A stretch of 64,000 nucleotides of DNA from Oceanobacillus profundus (GCF_003515705.1 NZ_QWEH01000002.1:1-64000), one strand, 5' to 3'; shown: positions 35,296 through 43,564, counted from the first letter of the stretch. The notes: generated from the sequence alone by a model not told the origin. Translations and numbers: made by a program.

Positions 35296-35496
35296 TTACG
35301 CTTTGTTAACGTTAGTAGCTTGTGGTCCACGGTTACCTTCTTCGATATCGAAAGTTACTGTTTGACCTTCTTCTAAAGTTTTGAATCCTTCGCCTTGAAT
35401 TGCTGAGAAATGTACGAATACATCGTCTCCACCTTCAACTTCGATGAAACCGAAGCCTTTATCTGCGTTAAACCATTTTACTGAACCTGTGTTCAT
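35296..35496 (-). CDS. Cold-shock protein (CspA family)
   Basis: 66 residues, the exact family size. RNP1 KGFGFIEV and RNP2 VFVHFSAI bind single-stranded nucleic acid. It acts as an RNA chaperone. GGAGGTTTTTTTA precedes the ATG at 35496; the longer frame is rejected. It resembles both CspB and CspD of B. subtilis, so no letter is given. The long untranslated leader (~120 nt) is typical of cold-shock genes. Confidence 0.96.
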   Translation of the reverse strand: MNTGSVKWFNADKGFGFIEVEGGDDVFVHFSAIQGEGFKTLEEGQTVTFDIEEGNRGPQATNVNKA

Positions 35497-35624
35497 TAAA
35501 AAAACCTCCATGTGCATTTTGCACGTTTATTACTATTTTTGTTCAAGATACAACTCAAGACGAAATCACTAAAGAGATACTACTGTCTATCCTGTATTTC
35601 TCACGAACAACAATAATTATTTAT

Positions 35625-35633
35625 ATTATAGCA
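35625..35633 (-). promoter_or_regulatory. Extended -10 promoter of the cold-shock gene
   Basis: The minus strand reads TGCTATAAT, an extended -10 (TGn TATAAT). No strong -35 is present; TGGATA lies 18 nt upstream. The start would be ~35618, giving a ~120-nt leader. Confidence 0.6.
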
Positions 35634-35802
35634 TAGATTTCTTAAAAATATCCACTTTTTTTCAAAAAAGTTTTGAGGAGATTTATATTGTTACTTAAAG
35701 TACTGATATAGCAGTATTTTGCGTTGGTTTGCCAATTAAAAAATATGCATAATATCACACTTAAAATAGAAACTAAGAGAAAGGGGAAAGGAGTGATACA
35801 TC

Positions 35803-35955
35803 ATGGCAGGAAAACCAAAGGGACCAAAGCAGCAAGAGAAAGTGAACTTACCTAAAAGTCCAGTTCAGCCATATGGTGAGCCATTAAGTGGTTCTAAAAA
35901 GGATAAAAATGCAAATCATTCTAGACAAAATCATAATCCACACCATGGTTTATAA
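35803..35955 (+). CDS. sspP: Small acid-soluble spore protein P
   Basis: 50 residues, beginning MAGKPKGPKQQEK and ending GEPLSGSKKDKNANHSRQNH, then NPHHGL. The C-terminal half matches SspP of Bacillus (EPLSGSKK, then the NH-RQ-HN pattern). It is a minor spore-core protein made in the forespore. AAGGGGAAAGGAG lies before the ATG. CATAATA at 35748-35754 could be a sigma-G -10 (CATNNTA), but no clear -35 was found. Confidence 0.85.
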   Translation: MAGKPKGPKQQEKVNLPKSPVQPYGEPLSGSKKDKNANHSRQNHNPHHGL

Positions 35956-35970
35956 TTGTTTTTCTTCTAT

Positions 35971-36006
35971 TAAAAGAGCATAATCAGTTACGATTATTGC
36001 TCTTTT
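35971..36006 (+). terminator. Rho-independent terminator
   Basis: AAAAGAGCATAAT and ATTATTGCTCTTTT arms after sspP. Confidence 0.75.
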
Positions 36007-36087
36007 CCATTCTATCCCCTAAAATTATAATTGTGCTGCGAATTGATATTTAGTGGTAGGTATACTTTTTAAAAGGAGAATTTATTA

Positions 36088-36465
36088 ATGTGGAAAGATT
36101 TTAAAAAATTTGCTTTTCAAGGGAATATCTTTGACCTAGCTGTTGCAGTTGTAATTGGTTCAGCTTTTGGTGCAATTGTAACATCCTTTGTTGAGAATAT
36201 TATTACGCCTCTCGTAGGAATTTTAGCAGGGGGTATTGATTTTACCGGATTAAGTATAACTGTTGGAAATGCGGAAGTATTATATGGCAATTTTATTCAA
36301 TCCTTTGTTGATTTTTTGATTATTGCATTTGCAATCTTTATGGCAATCCGCGTCCTGTCTAAATTTAAAAAGAAAGAAGAAAAAGTTGTTGAAGAAGTAA
36401 TCGATAAGCAAGAACAGCTGCTTACTGAGATTAGAGATCTATTAAAAGAACAAAACGTAAAATAA
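36088..36465 (+). CDS. mscL: Large-conductance mechanosensitive channel MscL
   Basis: 125 residues, two membrane helices. FKKFAFQGNIFDLAVAVVIGSAFGAIV is the conserved N-terminal amphipathic helix and TM1. The C-terminal bundle is KKKEEKVVEEVIDKQEQLL. It opens under membrane tension to release solutes during hypo-osmotic shock. It starts behind AAAAGGAGAATTTATT and converges with yidC2. Confidence 0.95.
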   Translation: MWKDFKKFAFQGNIFDLAVAVVIGSAFGAIVTSFVENIITPLVGILAGGIDFTGLSITVGNAEVLYGNFIQSFVDFLIIAFAIFMAIRVLSKFKKKEEKVVEEVIDKQEQLLTEIRDLLKEQNVK

Positions 36466-36494
36466 AACCTGCAGATTATGCTTCTGCAGGTTTT
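36466..36494. terminator. Bidirectional terminator of mscL and yidC2
   Basis: AACCTGCAGA and TCTGCAGGTT arms, then TTTTCG. It overlaps the last codons of yidC2. Confidence 0.8.
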
Positions 36495-37291
36495 TCGCTG
36501 TTTTTATAAGAGTTGTACATTTTCTTAGCAATCAGTTGTTGCACAATCATGAATAGTCCACCAACTGCCCAGTATAGCGGCAATGCTGCTGGGGCATTTA
36601 ACGAAATTACGCCGATCATGATTGGTGAGAGGAGCCCCATGATGGTCATCTGCTTTTTTGTTTTTGGGTCCATACCGAGTAGAGACACTTTGAACTGGAA
36701 ATAGTAGATGACCACAGCCAGTATGGTTAGGATGATATCCGACTGCCCAAGATTAAACCAAAGAAAAGAGTGGGCTGCAATTTCAGGTGTTCGAAGAATC
36801 GCATAGTAAAATCCAATTAATATCGGAAACTGTATGATCATCGGTAAACATCCACCAAGTGAAGCTAATGGATTTACTTGGTGTTTTCCATAAAGCTGCA
36901 TTAATTCCGCCTGCATTTTCTTCTGCTCGTCTAAATCCTGCTTGTTGCGGTACTTCACTTGTATCGCATCCATTTCAGGTTTTAATACATTCATTTTCTC
37001 TTTCATTGCAGTATTATTTTTAATTTGTTTTAGCATGATAGGCATCAATGCAAATCGAATAAATAGAGTCAATAGGATAATGGATAACCCGTAATTGTCA
37101 TTGAAAAAACCGGCTAAACCCTTGATTAGTACAGAAAACGTATAGACGAAATAATGATCAAACCAACCAGTGGAATTAGCGCTTATTGGCTCGGTTGTGC
37201 CTTGGCATCCAGCAAGTAATACAATTGATAAAAGCCCAAGTATGATGAAGCTATATTTTTTAATTTTGATGAATACAGAAGTTGTTTCCAT
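36476..37291 (-). CDS. yidC2: Membrane protein insertase YidC2 (YqjG/OxaA2 type)
   Basis: 271 residues. It inserts proteins into the membrane, alone or with Sec. A lipoprotein signal ends LSIVLLAGC (Cys29). The five-helix insertase core carries RFALMPIMLKQIKNN, with the groove Arg, and GGCLPMIIQFPILIGFY. The ATG is ten bases after CTAGGAGGG, whose bases are locked in a hairpin (37295-37338). The upstream ORF is a MifM-like sensor, so this is the inducible second copy made when the housekeeping YidC/SpoIIIJ is impaired. Confidence 0.93.
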   Translation of the reverse strand: METTSVFIKIKKYSFIILGLLSIVLLAGCQGTTEPISANSTGWFDHYFVYTFSVLIKGLAGFFNDNYGLSIILLTLFIRFALMPIMLKQIKNNTAMKEKMNVLKPEMDAIQVKYRNKQDLDEQKKMQAELMQLYGKHQVNPLASLGGCLPMIIQFPILIGFYYAILRTPEIAAHSFLWFNLGQSDIILTILAVVIYYFQFKVSLLGMDPKTKKQMTIMGLLSPIMIGVISLNAPAALPLYWAVGGLFMIVQQLIAKKMYNSYKNSEKPAEA

Positions 37292-37599
37292 TTTAGCCCT
37301 CCTAGATTTTTATAACGATAAAAAACTAGAGAAGAGCTGTCTTCTTCATTATCATCCGGTACCTCAATACGTTTCGTTCTATTGGTAATCCAATTACGTA
37401 TATCCAGAGCTGTTGCGGTTAAGTCAGGTAAGGAAAGCAATTGAAATTGCAATGCATGTGATCTTCGAAGATACACATCTGTTTGATAAGTATTTGGTTG
37501 ATTGTAAATTCGCAATGGAATGATGGAGAGCAATAAACCGATATAGAAATAGATTGGCGAGAACTCGTTAAATAATTCGGATAAGAGCTCGATAAGCAT
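37183..37599 (-). CDS. mifM: MifM-like translation-arrest leader controlling yidC2
   Basis: 138 codons. A membrane segment (~17-30, YFYIGLLLSIIPL) is followed by a polar linker and then DIRNWITNRTKRIEVPDDNEEDSSS (in two blocks: DIRNWITNRTKRI and PDDNEEDSSS). That keeps the pattern of the B. subtilis MifM arrest region (R-I-x2-W-I, then the acidic EED) at the same residue numbers, EED being 85-87. Codon 87 is at 37339-37341, directly before the SD-masking hairpin, so a stalled ribosome would melt it. Unlike MifM (95 residues) it runs on and overlaps yidC2 by 109 bases. The start is ATG 37599 behind a GGGGGTGAATAC stretch. Confidence 0.82.
   Translation of the reverse strand: MLIELLSELFNEFSPIYFYIGLLLSIIPLRIYNQPNTYQTDVYLRRSHALQFQLLSLPDLTATALDIRNWITNRTKRIEVPDDNEEDSSSLVFYRYKNLGGLKWKQLLYSSKLKNIASSYLGFYQLYYLLDAKAQPSQ
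37295..37338 (-). promoter_or_regulatory. Hairpin masking the yidC2 ribosome binding site
   Basis: Minus-strand AGCTCTTCTCTAG (37326-37338, mifM codons 88-92) pairs with CTAGGAGGGCT (37295-37305), the yidC2 Shine-Dalgarno region, with G-U pairs and a 20-nt loop. It is the counterpart of the B. subtilis mifM-yidC2 stem-loop. Confidence 0.75.
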
Positions 37600-37757
37600 C
37601 TGTATTCACCCCCGTTCTAAAAAGTACTATTAATAAATACGATTCAAAAGTGAGTTAGGTTTCGTTTTTCTTAAATAATGTCATTTAGTTCTGATAAAGT
37701 AACATCTTGCAGATTTTGTACGATAGTGAGGTTGATTGATATTCAACTCCATGTCAT

Positions 37758-37876
37758 TCGGTCACTCATCAAGGTGATGAGTGACCCAAAAAAGAGAAAG
37801 CCAAGAGAATCGGTTACTCATCAAGGTGATGAGTGCCCCAAAAAAGAGAAAGCCAAGTAAATCGGTCACTCATCAA
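37758..37876. repeat. Tandem 52-bp hairpin repeat, ~2.3 copies
   Basis: Units start at 37758, 37810 and 37862. Each has TCGGTCACTCATCA, AGG, TGATGAGTGACCC-like arms (8-bp palindromic stem), then AAAAAAGAGAAAGCCAAG. The third copy stops after CACTCATCAA. Units 1 and 2 differ at only a few positions. Open frames through it look like artefacts. The rest of the 420-nt gap holds no supported gene. Confidence 0.8.
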
Positions 37877-38022
37877 ATGAAGCAATTGCAATTAAACGAA
37901 TCACTGCACTGCGTAATATGTGAATATCAGTCTTTAGACGTAGATGATTTACAACTTCGGGTAGTGGATGCAGGGCCAATTCCTAATTAGAATGAAAATA
38001 GATTGAAGAAAGGATGAAATAA

Positions 38023-39006
38023 ATGGAATCGATTATCGAAGTTCAGAATCTTAGGAAAACGTACAGGAAAAGAAGATCAAAAGAATATGTACACGCGGTC
38101 AGTGATATCTCTTTTAAAGTAAATCGAGGTGAAATTCTGGGCTTGCTAGGTCCAAATGGAGCGGGAAAAACGACGACAATTAAAATGATCTGCGGATTGC
38201 TGATACCTGATTCAGGTATGATTCGGATTAATGGAATTGATAATAAGGAGAAACGGCTGAAAGCATTACGGCATATCAGTGCAGTGCTTGAAGGGAATCG
38301 CAATCTATACTGGCGTTTGACTGTCAGGGAGAATTTGGAGTACTTTGCAGGAAATCGGGGAATGTCGCGAAAGGACGTCATTGATCAAGTTGAGGATCTG
38401 TTACTAAAATTCAATTTAAAGGGTAAGGAAAATGAACTTGTTAATCGACTTTCTAGAGGAATGCAGCAAAAGCTGGCAATAGCAGTGGCAATGCTGGCCG
38501 AAAGTGATGTTATTTTACTGGATGAGCCGACTCTTGGATTGGATGTTGAAACAGGCTATGAGGTACGAGAAATTTTAAAGGCGATTGTTCGGGATTACAA
38601 TCGAACCATTATTATTAGCTCGCATGATATGGATGTTATTCAGGATATTTGTGAGCGCACAGTGATTATTAATCAAGGGAAAATTGTAACAGATGATCGA
38701 GTAGAAAACCTATTGAAATTATTTGAGATTCGCGCCTACACCATTACACTTGGTGACATTTTGAACAGTCAGCAACAACAATTACTTCTACAAAAATTTC
38801 CACAACATGACTATCAACAAGATACTTATCAATCCATTTTAAATATCGAATTAGCAAAAAGTGAAGGAATTTATGATTTATTCGATGTGCTCAAATTGAA
38901 TAATACACCTGTAGAGGCAATTGATCGAAGAACCATTAATTTTGAACAAATCTTTATGAAAATTGTAAAGGGGGAAAAGCAGGATGCGTTGGCTCAATCT
39001 TCTTAA
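38023..39006 (+). CDS. ABC transporter ATP-binding protein (drug/Na+ exporter type)
   Basis: 327 residues. Walker A GPNGAGKTT (43-51), signature LSRGMQQK (~148), Walker B VILLDEPT (~168) and SSHDMD switch His. After ~230 there is an extra C-terminal region of ~95 residues, common in CcmA/YxlF-type exporters. It overlaps the permease gene by 23 bases, so the two form a heterodimeric or 2+2 exporter. The substrate is unknown. Confidence 0.88.
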   Translation: MESIIEVQNLRKTYRKRRSKEYVHAVSDISFKVNRGEILGLLGPNGAGKTTTIKMICGLLIPDSGMIRINGIDNKEKRLKALRHISAVLEGNRNLYWRLTVRENLEYFAGNRGMSRKDVIDQVEDLLLKFNLKGKENELVNRLSRGMQQKLAIAVAMLAESDVILLDEPTLGLDVETGYEVREILKAIVRDYNRTIIISSHDMDVIQDICERTVIINQGKIVTDDRVENLLKLFEIRAYTITLGDILNSQQQQLLLQKFPQHDYQQDTYQSILNIELAKSEGIYDLFDVLKLNNTPVEAIDRRTINFEQIFMKIVKGEKQDALAQSS

Positions 39007-39757
39007 AGCAAATACAAAAAAGGAATATATTGAATTAAAGCGCTATTTACCAAATACAATAGCGATGCTGCTTACCTTTTACATTATTTTTGTCGGAATG
39101 TTTGCTGGAATTCAGCTAATTGGCGATCCAAGTACACAGGATAGCAACATCCAATATGCGATTGTAAATTATATTTTCTGGTTTTTATCCTTTATGGTTA
39201 TCAATAGTATTGGCTATGAAATTATTAATGAGGCGATGAAAGGGACGTTGGAGCAGCTCTCGATGTCACCGATGGGAATGTGGCGTATTATGACGGTACG
39301 GCTAATTTCTACGACGTTCATAAATTTAGTTATTGTGATTGTGCTATTATATTTGTCGATGGCAACTGCGGGACAATGGCTGAATATCGATGTGATAACG
39401 ATAGCTCCAATTTTATTGCTTACCGTGATTAGTATGTTTGGTGTAGGATTCATTATCGCAGGAATATCCATTATTCTAAAGCAGGTTCAAGCATTCTTAC
39501 AAATCCTGCAATTTATTTTAATGGCACTAACCTTTATTCCCTTATCCGTGTCACCAGTTCTCGCTTTCTTACCTTTTGTGCAAGGGATTGACATGGTTCG
39601 TGAAGTGATGATCCATGGGGCTGCATTTAACCAGCTTCAAGTCGGAGATTTTATGATATTAGGATTTAATGCACTTTTTTATTTTGCAATAGGCATTGGG
39701 GTATTCTTATATTGTGAACGAGTTGCGATGAAGAAAGGATTAATGGCACATTATTAG
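38984..39757 (+). CDS. ABC transporter permease (ABC-2 type)
   Basis: 257 residues, six membrane helices. An amphipathic start (LLKANTKKEYIELKRYLPN), then the ABC-2 core with ALPFV-like block VLAFLPFVQGIDMVREVMIHG. The start lies inside the ATPase gene with GGGGGAAAAGC before it. It is the membrane half of the exporter. Confidence 0.83.
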   Translation: MRWLNLLKANTKKEYIELKRYLPNTIAMLLTFYIIFVGMFAGIQLIGDPSTQDSNIQYAIVNYIFWFLSFMVINSIGYEIINEAMKGTLEQLSMSPMGMWRIMTVRLISTTFINLVIVIVLLYLSMATAGQWLNIDVITIAPILLLTVISMFGVGFIIAGISIILKQVQAFLQILQFILMALTFIPLSVSPVLAFLPFVQGIDMVREVMIHGAAFNQLQVGDFMILGFNALFYFAIGIGVFLYCERVAMKKGLMAHY

Positions 39758-39833
39758 TAGTAACAGAAAAGGTGTTTTCTTAGAAAAATTTCAGGAAATA
39801 GGTACATGTCTCATACAATCCGCGATTAACTAA

Positions 39834-39842
39834 CATAGGTTA
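39834..39842 (+). promoter_or_regulatory. Possible sigma-K -10 element of cotD
   Basis: CATAGGTTA fits the sigma-K -10 consensus CATANNNTA, 34 nt before the cotD ATG. An AC dinucleotide is present at about the right -35 distance. The match is weak alone, but the context (coat gene) supports it. Confidence 0.4.
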
Positions 39843-39875
39843 GAAGTGAACCAATAATAGAAAGGGGATTATTCA

Positions 39876-40298
39876 ATGAGACATCGTCATGGACGTCATT
39901 GTGGTTGTAATTCTTGTAAAACAATTGTACATCCGACAAAGTATAATTGTGTTGATACTTTCTCACAAAGTACAGTTAACCATGTGCATCCTTCTCATAC
40001 AACTGTTACAAACCATCATTTAGTTAAAAATAATCATTTCTTCCCGCACTCAACATCTTTTCAAAATACAACAAATAGTGTTGATGCATACGGTGGATCT
40101 TTCCAAGTTCCGGGCGGTCCGGGACAAGTAGCAGGAGCTATGTCACCAGGATATGGTCAAGGAGGCCAAGTTGCGGGAGCTATGTCACCGGGATATGGCC
40201 AAGGAGGCTATGGTCAAGGAGGCCAAGTAGCAGGATCTATGTCACCAGGATATGGGCATGGAAACCATAATTGTAAAAAGCCACAAAAATGGTGCTAA
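39876..40298 (+). CDS. cotD: Spore coat protein CotD-like
   Basis: 140 residues, His, Cys, Gly and Asn rich. The N-terminal part RHRHGRHCGCNSCKTIVHPTKYN followed by THHVHP-like VNHVHPSHTTVTNHHL is the CotD pattern. The C-terminal region has three GQVAGAMSPGYG repeats with GQGG linkers, likely to vary in number between strains. It is an inner coat protein made late in the mother cell. It starts behind GAAAGGGGATTATTCA and has its own terminator. Confidence 0.88.
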   Translation: MRHRHGRHCGCNSCKTIVHPTKYNCVDTFSQSTVNHVHPSHTTVTNHHLVKNNHFFPHSTSFQNTTNSVDAYGGSFQVPGGPGQVAGAMSPGYGQGGQVAGAMSPGYGQGGYGQGGQVAGSMSPGYGHGNHNCKKPQKWC

Positions 40299-40303
40299 CG
40301 AAA

Positions 40304-40344
40304 GAAAAGGGCTGGCAAATTATATGTTGCCAGCTTTTCCTTTT
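40304..40344 (+). terminator. Rho-independent terminator of cotD
   Basis: GCTGGCAA and TTGCCAGC form a perfect 8-bp stem, followed by TTTTCCTTTT. Confidence 0.88.
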
Positions 40345-40416
40345 GACAAATTGGAAGGAAAGTAACTATCCTATTAATAAGTGTAAAGAAGGTATTTAAA
40401 TGAGGTGTTCGTACAT

Positions 40417-40971
40417 ATGAAGATTTTAACCGTATCTGGATACAAACCAATGGAATTAAATATTTTTAAAGAAGATGATCCACGTATTACTTTTATAAAA
40501 GCAGCAATTGAAAAAAGGCTAATCGGCTTTATTGAAGAAGGCCTGGAATGGGTATTAATTTCTGGACAAATGGGTGTTGAATTATGGACAGCAGATTTAG
40601 TGCTCGAATTGAAGGAGATGTATGATATTAATATTGGTGTCTTTCCTCCATTTGAAAATCAGGATAACCGTTGGCCCGATTCTATAAAAGAAAAATACCA
40701 AGAATTAATGATGATTGCAGATTTTTATAAACCAATTTATCAAGGAGATTATAAAGGACCTTATCAATTCAAGGCCAAAAATATGTGGTTTGTGGACAAG
40801 AGTGATGGCTGTCTCCTTTTAATGGATGAAGAATATCCAGGAAGCAATCGATTCTTTTATGAAGCAGCAAAAAACGCAAATAAGGATTATCCTATTTTTA
40901 CGATTACACCAGCAGATTTAGATGATGCTGTAGAGGAGATTCGAATGTCTGATCCTAACTATTGGGAGTAA
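40417..40971 (+). CDS. ypsA: DUF1273 (YpsA-like, SLOG superfamily) protein
   Basis: 184 residues from ATG 40417, nine bases after GAGGTG; GTG 40405 is the longer alternative. KILTVSGYKPMELNIF, EWVLISGQMGVELWTAD and FVDKSDGCLLLMDEEYPGS are DUF1273/YpsA blocks of a Rossmann-like SLOG fold that binds nucleotide-like ligands. YpsA overproduction affects cell division in B. subtilis. In that species ypsA lies near gpsB; no gpsB is seen here. Confidence 0.88.
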   Translation: MKILTVSGYKPMELNIFKEDDPRITFIKAAIEKRLIGFIEEGLEWVLISGQMGVELWTADLVLELKEMYDINIGVFPPFENQDNRWPDSIKEKYQELMMIADFYKPIYQGDYKGPYQFKAKNMWFVDKSDGCLLLMDEEYPGSNRFFYEAAKNANKDYPIFTITPADLDDAVEEIRMSDPNYWE

Positions 40972-41062
40972 GCATTGATAGTCAATTTAATTAAATTTAA
41001 TCTTTTCCCTTTCCTTTGCATATTATCTATTGAAGCTAAAGATAATGAGGGGCGGGATAAGG

Positions 41063-41725
41063 ATGTATTATTCGTATGGACCTCCATACAGACAGCCTGT
41101 TTCCAGGCAACAAGATCGTATGCTTATAGTGACTGGAAATGGTAGAGTTTCGGTTGAACCCGATATAGCGAGTATTCAGCTTGCTGTTATTACAGAGGAT
41201 GAATCGTTAAGTAAGGCTCAACAGGACAATGCGCAAACAATGAATCAAGTTATTCAGTCGTTAGTAGATTTAGGTATACCAAGGGAAAATATCCGTACAA
41301 CTTCATATCAAATATTCCCTAGGTATGATTTTGTAGATGGTGAGCAGTTATTACGCGGCTATGAGGTTACAAATCAGATTACGGTTCGTATTAGTCCGAT
41401 TTCTGAGGTTGGAACAGTTATTGATACTGCAGTACAAAACGGTGTAAATCGGGTATCATCCATTCAATTTTCAGTTACGAATGTAGAAAACTATTACCAG
41501 CAAGCACTTATCCAAGCACTGGAGAATGCACAAGCAAAAGCTAGTACGATCGCGGAAAGCTTGCAAGTAGACCTTGATCTTACACCAATCAAAATAACGG
41601 AAGAAGTCTCAGAAACGCCTGCTGCATTCAAAACAATGGCAGTTTCAGCAGAAAGCTTTTCTACACCAATTGAACCTGGTGAGGTTGGTATTAGGGCTGT
41701 TGTGGAAGCTCGATTTCATTACTAA
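41063..41725 (+). CDS. SIMPL-domain (DUF541) protein
   Basis: 220 residues from ATG 41063 behind GAGGGGCGGG. MYYSYGPPYRQPVSRQQDR is a polar lead without a signal peptide, then the SIMPL core: ITVTGNGRVSVEPDIASIQLAV-like opening (written MLIVTGNG and SVEPDIASI), GIPRENIRTTSYQIFPRYDF, and QALENAQAKASTIAESL. Family members protect the envelope or bind oxidised sites, but the function is largely unknown. Spore-related YhcN-like roles are not indicated. Confidence 0.83.
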   Translation: MYYSYGPPYRQPVSRQQDRMLIVTGNGRVSVEPDIASIQLAVITEDESLSKAQQDNAQTMNQVIQSLVDLGIPRENIRTTSYQIFPRYDFVDGEQLLRGYEVTNQITVRISPISEVGTVIDTAVQNGVNRVSSIQFSVTNVENYYQQALIQALENAQAKASTIAESLQVDLDLTPIKITEEVSETPAAFKTMAVSAESFSTPIEPGEVGIRAVVEARFHY

Positions 41726-41729
41726 GTAA

Positions 41730-41759
41730 AACAAGGGACTGAACGAACGTCCCTTGTTT
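41730..41759 (+). terminator. Rho-independent terminator
   Basis: AACAAGGGAC and GTCCCTTGTT form a 10-bp perfect stem after the SIMPL gene. Confidence 0.8.
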
Positions 41760-41836
41760 AGCTGCTTTCACAGGTAGTTTAAAATATCTTTATGAAATTG
41801 ATTTCTATCCATGGTACAGATCTGCATCAAGATATA

Positions 41837-41953
41837 CTAGTCATAAAGCTGAACAATTTCTGAATCTTCCAGGTTGTATGTAGTGGCTTTTTCCTTTGGA
41901 GTGACTTCATCCCGGGTATAAGCTATTATCTCTTTTAATGAGTTCTGATTACT
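41837..41953 (-). pseudogene. Short decayed coding fragment
   Basis: The minus strand stays open for ~39 codons between stops with protein-like text (SLKEIIAYTRDEVTPKEK, then YNLEDSEIVQLYD) and no start codon. It looks like the last part of a lost gene. The rest of the 41.76-42.28 kb gap has no gene. Confidence 0.35.
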
Positions 41954-42140
41954 TTATTTACATTAATAGAGAAAATAGCATATAGTAATGCATTCACAGA
42001 TGATTCTAATAAACATTCCCAATAATAGGTATTTTGAGATACATAGACGATATGAACTTCCTTTCTCTGCAGAGGTAATAGGGAGCGGAAAAGCATTTGG
42101 AAAAAGGGAATAAAAAATAAAGAAAAATCGTTAATAGATT

Positions 42141-42170
42141 AAAGCATTGCAAACAGCTGCAATGCTTTTT
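42141..42170 (+). terminator. Hairpin terminator
   Basis: AAAGCATTGCA and TGCAATGCTTT arms around AACAGC... loop, ending in TTTTTG. It lies upstream of the first of a run of acetyltransferase genes. Confidence 0.75.
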
Positions 42171-42282
42171 GTATGTAAAAAATTGTGATTGCCTACTCCT
42201 TTTTAAATTAATTGATGATATAATGTTAGAAACTATTCGAATTAAGCAACAATTAAAAAGAGTGTTCAAAAGGATGAGTTTT

Positions 42283-42771
42283 ATGGATTATTTGATTCGC
42301 AAAATGAAAAAGCGAGATATGAAGCAGGTGCAAGACGTTGCGAAAACAAGCTGGAGTGCCACTTACGAAGGGATTATTCCTATGGATATTCAAGAGCGCT
42401 TCCTAAAAACTGTTTACAGTAAGCAAAATTTAAAATGGCGTCTAAAAAACACTACCTTTTTTGTTGCTGAGATAAATCACCGAATAGTAGGGTTTGCTAA
42501 TTTTTTTCAAGTTCCTGAAAGTGGGCGAGTAGAATTAGGAGCGATTTATATATATCCGGAGTATCAAGGGGCAGGAATTGGTACTGCGTTTTTAAGAGCC
42601 GGTATTGACCAATTTGGTTTGAGAGAACTTCATTTGAATGTGGAGAAAAATAACCAAATTGGAATGAATTTCTATCATGCTAAAGGATTCGAAGTGGTAG
42701 CTGAGTATGATGATAACTTAGAGGGGCACATGTTGAATACGGTTCGAATGGTATTGCGTCTAGGGAAATAA
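42283..42771 (+). CDS. GNAT-family N-acetyltransferase
   Basis: 162 residues from ATG 42283, nine bases after AAAAGGA. The acetyl-CoA loop is YPEYQGAGIGTAFLRAGID; LHLNVEKNNQIGMNFYHAKGF completes the fold. The W-S-A-T-Y-E-G-I-I-P opening is shared with the next gene (WKTAYKGILP), which suggests duplication. An upstream extension from 42169 is rejected because it runs through a terminator. Confidence 0.82.
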   Translation: MDYLIRKMKKRDMKQVQDVAKTSWSATYEGIIPMDIQERFLKTVYSKQNLKWRLKNTTFFVAEINHRIVGFANFFQVPESGRVELGAIYIYPEYQGAGIGTAFLRAGIDQFGLRELHLNVEKNNQIGMNFYHAKGFEVVAEYDDNLEGHMLNTVRMVLRLGK

Positions 42772-42799
42772 CCTATCTAATTAAAGGGAGAGAGAAACA

Positions 42800-43336
42800 A
42801 TGATGATAAGAAAAGCAACGATTGTTGATGCAGAAGATATTGCTAAAGTACATGTAGACAGCTGGAAGACAGCTTATAAGGGGATCTTACCTGACGAATT
42901 TTTAAATCGTTTATCCTATGAACAACGAACAATGCTTTGGGAGCGTAATACATTGGAACAGAATGTATACGTTGCGGAAAATGCTGAGGGCAAAGTTGTT
43001 GGTTTTTCTATCGGTGAAAAGGAAAGAACAGAAATGTATGACGGGTATGAAGGGGAACTTAATGCGATTTATATTTTAAAAGCATATCAGCGGCAAGGTA
43101 TCGGAAAGCTGCTTATTCAACCTGTCGTGGAAGAATTGCTGCAAAAAGGAATAACTACAATGATTGTTAAGGTGATTGAAGAAAATCCATCAAGGGTTTT
43201 TTATGAATCATTAGGGGCGCATATTGTCGATCGTTTAGAAATCAAAATAGCTGGTGCGTTCATGCATGAAATTGTTTATGGATGGTCGGATTTGAAACAG
43301 TTGCAGAAGGTTGCTGAACGGGCGTATGAAAAGTGA
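42800..43336 (+). CDS. GNAT-family N-acetyltransferase
   Basis: 178 residues behind AAAGGGAGAGAG. VHVDSWKTAYKGILPDEFL at the start and AYQRQGIGKLLIQPVVEELLQ for acetyl-CoA. NPSRVFYESLGAHIV is the last conserved block. It is 28 nt after a related acetyltransferase, probably the same transcript. Acceptor unknown. Confidence 0.83.
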   Translation: MMIRKATIVDAEDIAKVHVDSWKTAYKGILPDEFLNRLSYEQRTMLWERNTLEQNVYVAENAEGKVVGFSIGEKERTEMYDGYEGELNAIYILKAYQRQGIGKLLIQPVVEELLQKGITTMIVKVIEENPSRVFYESLGAHIVDRLEIKIAGAFMHEIVYGWSDLKQLQKVAERAYEK

Positions 43337-43564
43337 ATGGTTAACCTATGTGGAATAATAGACGATAGAAGTTGTGCAAGCAGAAGTGAGATGTGATAAT
43401 GACTGGTTTGTATGGAAACAGATGAATATTGAATCATGGATCGCAATTTAGGTGTTGCAGGTGCGGTTGCACTAATTTGGTAAACAGAAAAAGAAGAAAA
43501 AAAGCGCTGCTCCTCTCTCTAAAACAGGAAGAGAGGAGCTGGTTGAGTAATCGGACGGAAATAA

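Noticed and set aside
37758-37876. CRISPR array
   Set aside because: The 52-bp units abut with no unique spacers, only about two copies exist, and no cas genes are near.
37678-37990. Two frames of 60-69 codons before the ABC transporter
   Set aside because: They are formed by the 52-bp tandem repeat (repeated KKRKPRES-like text). A 37-codon tail (MKQLQLNESL...) has no ribosome binding site.
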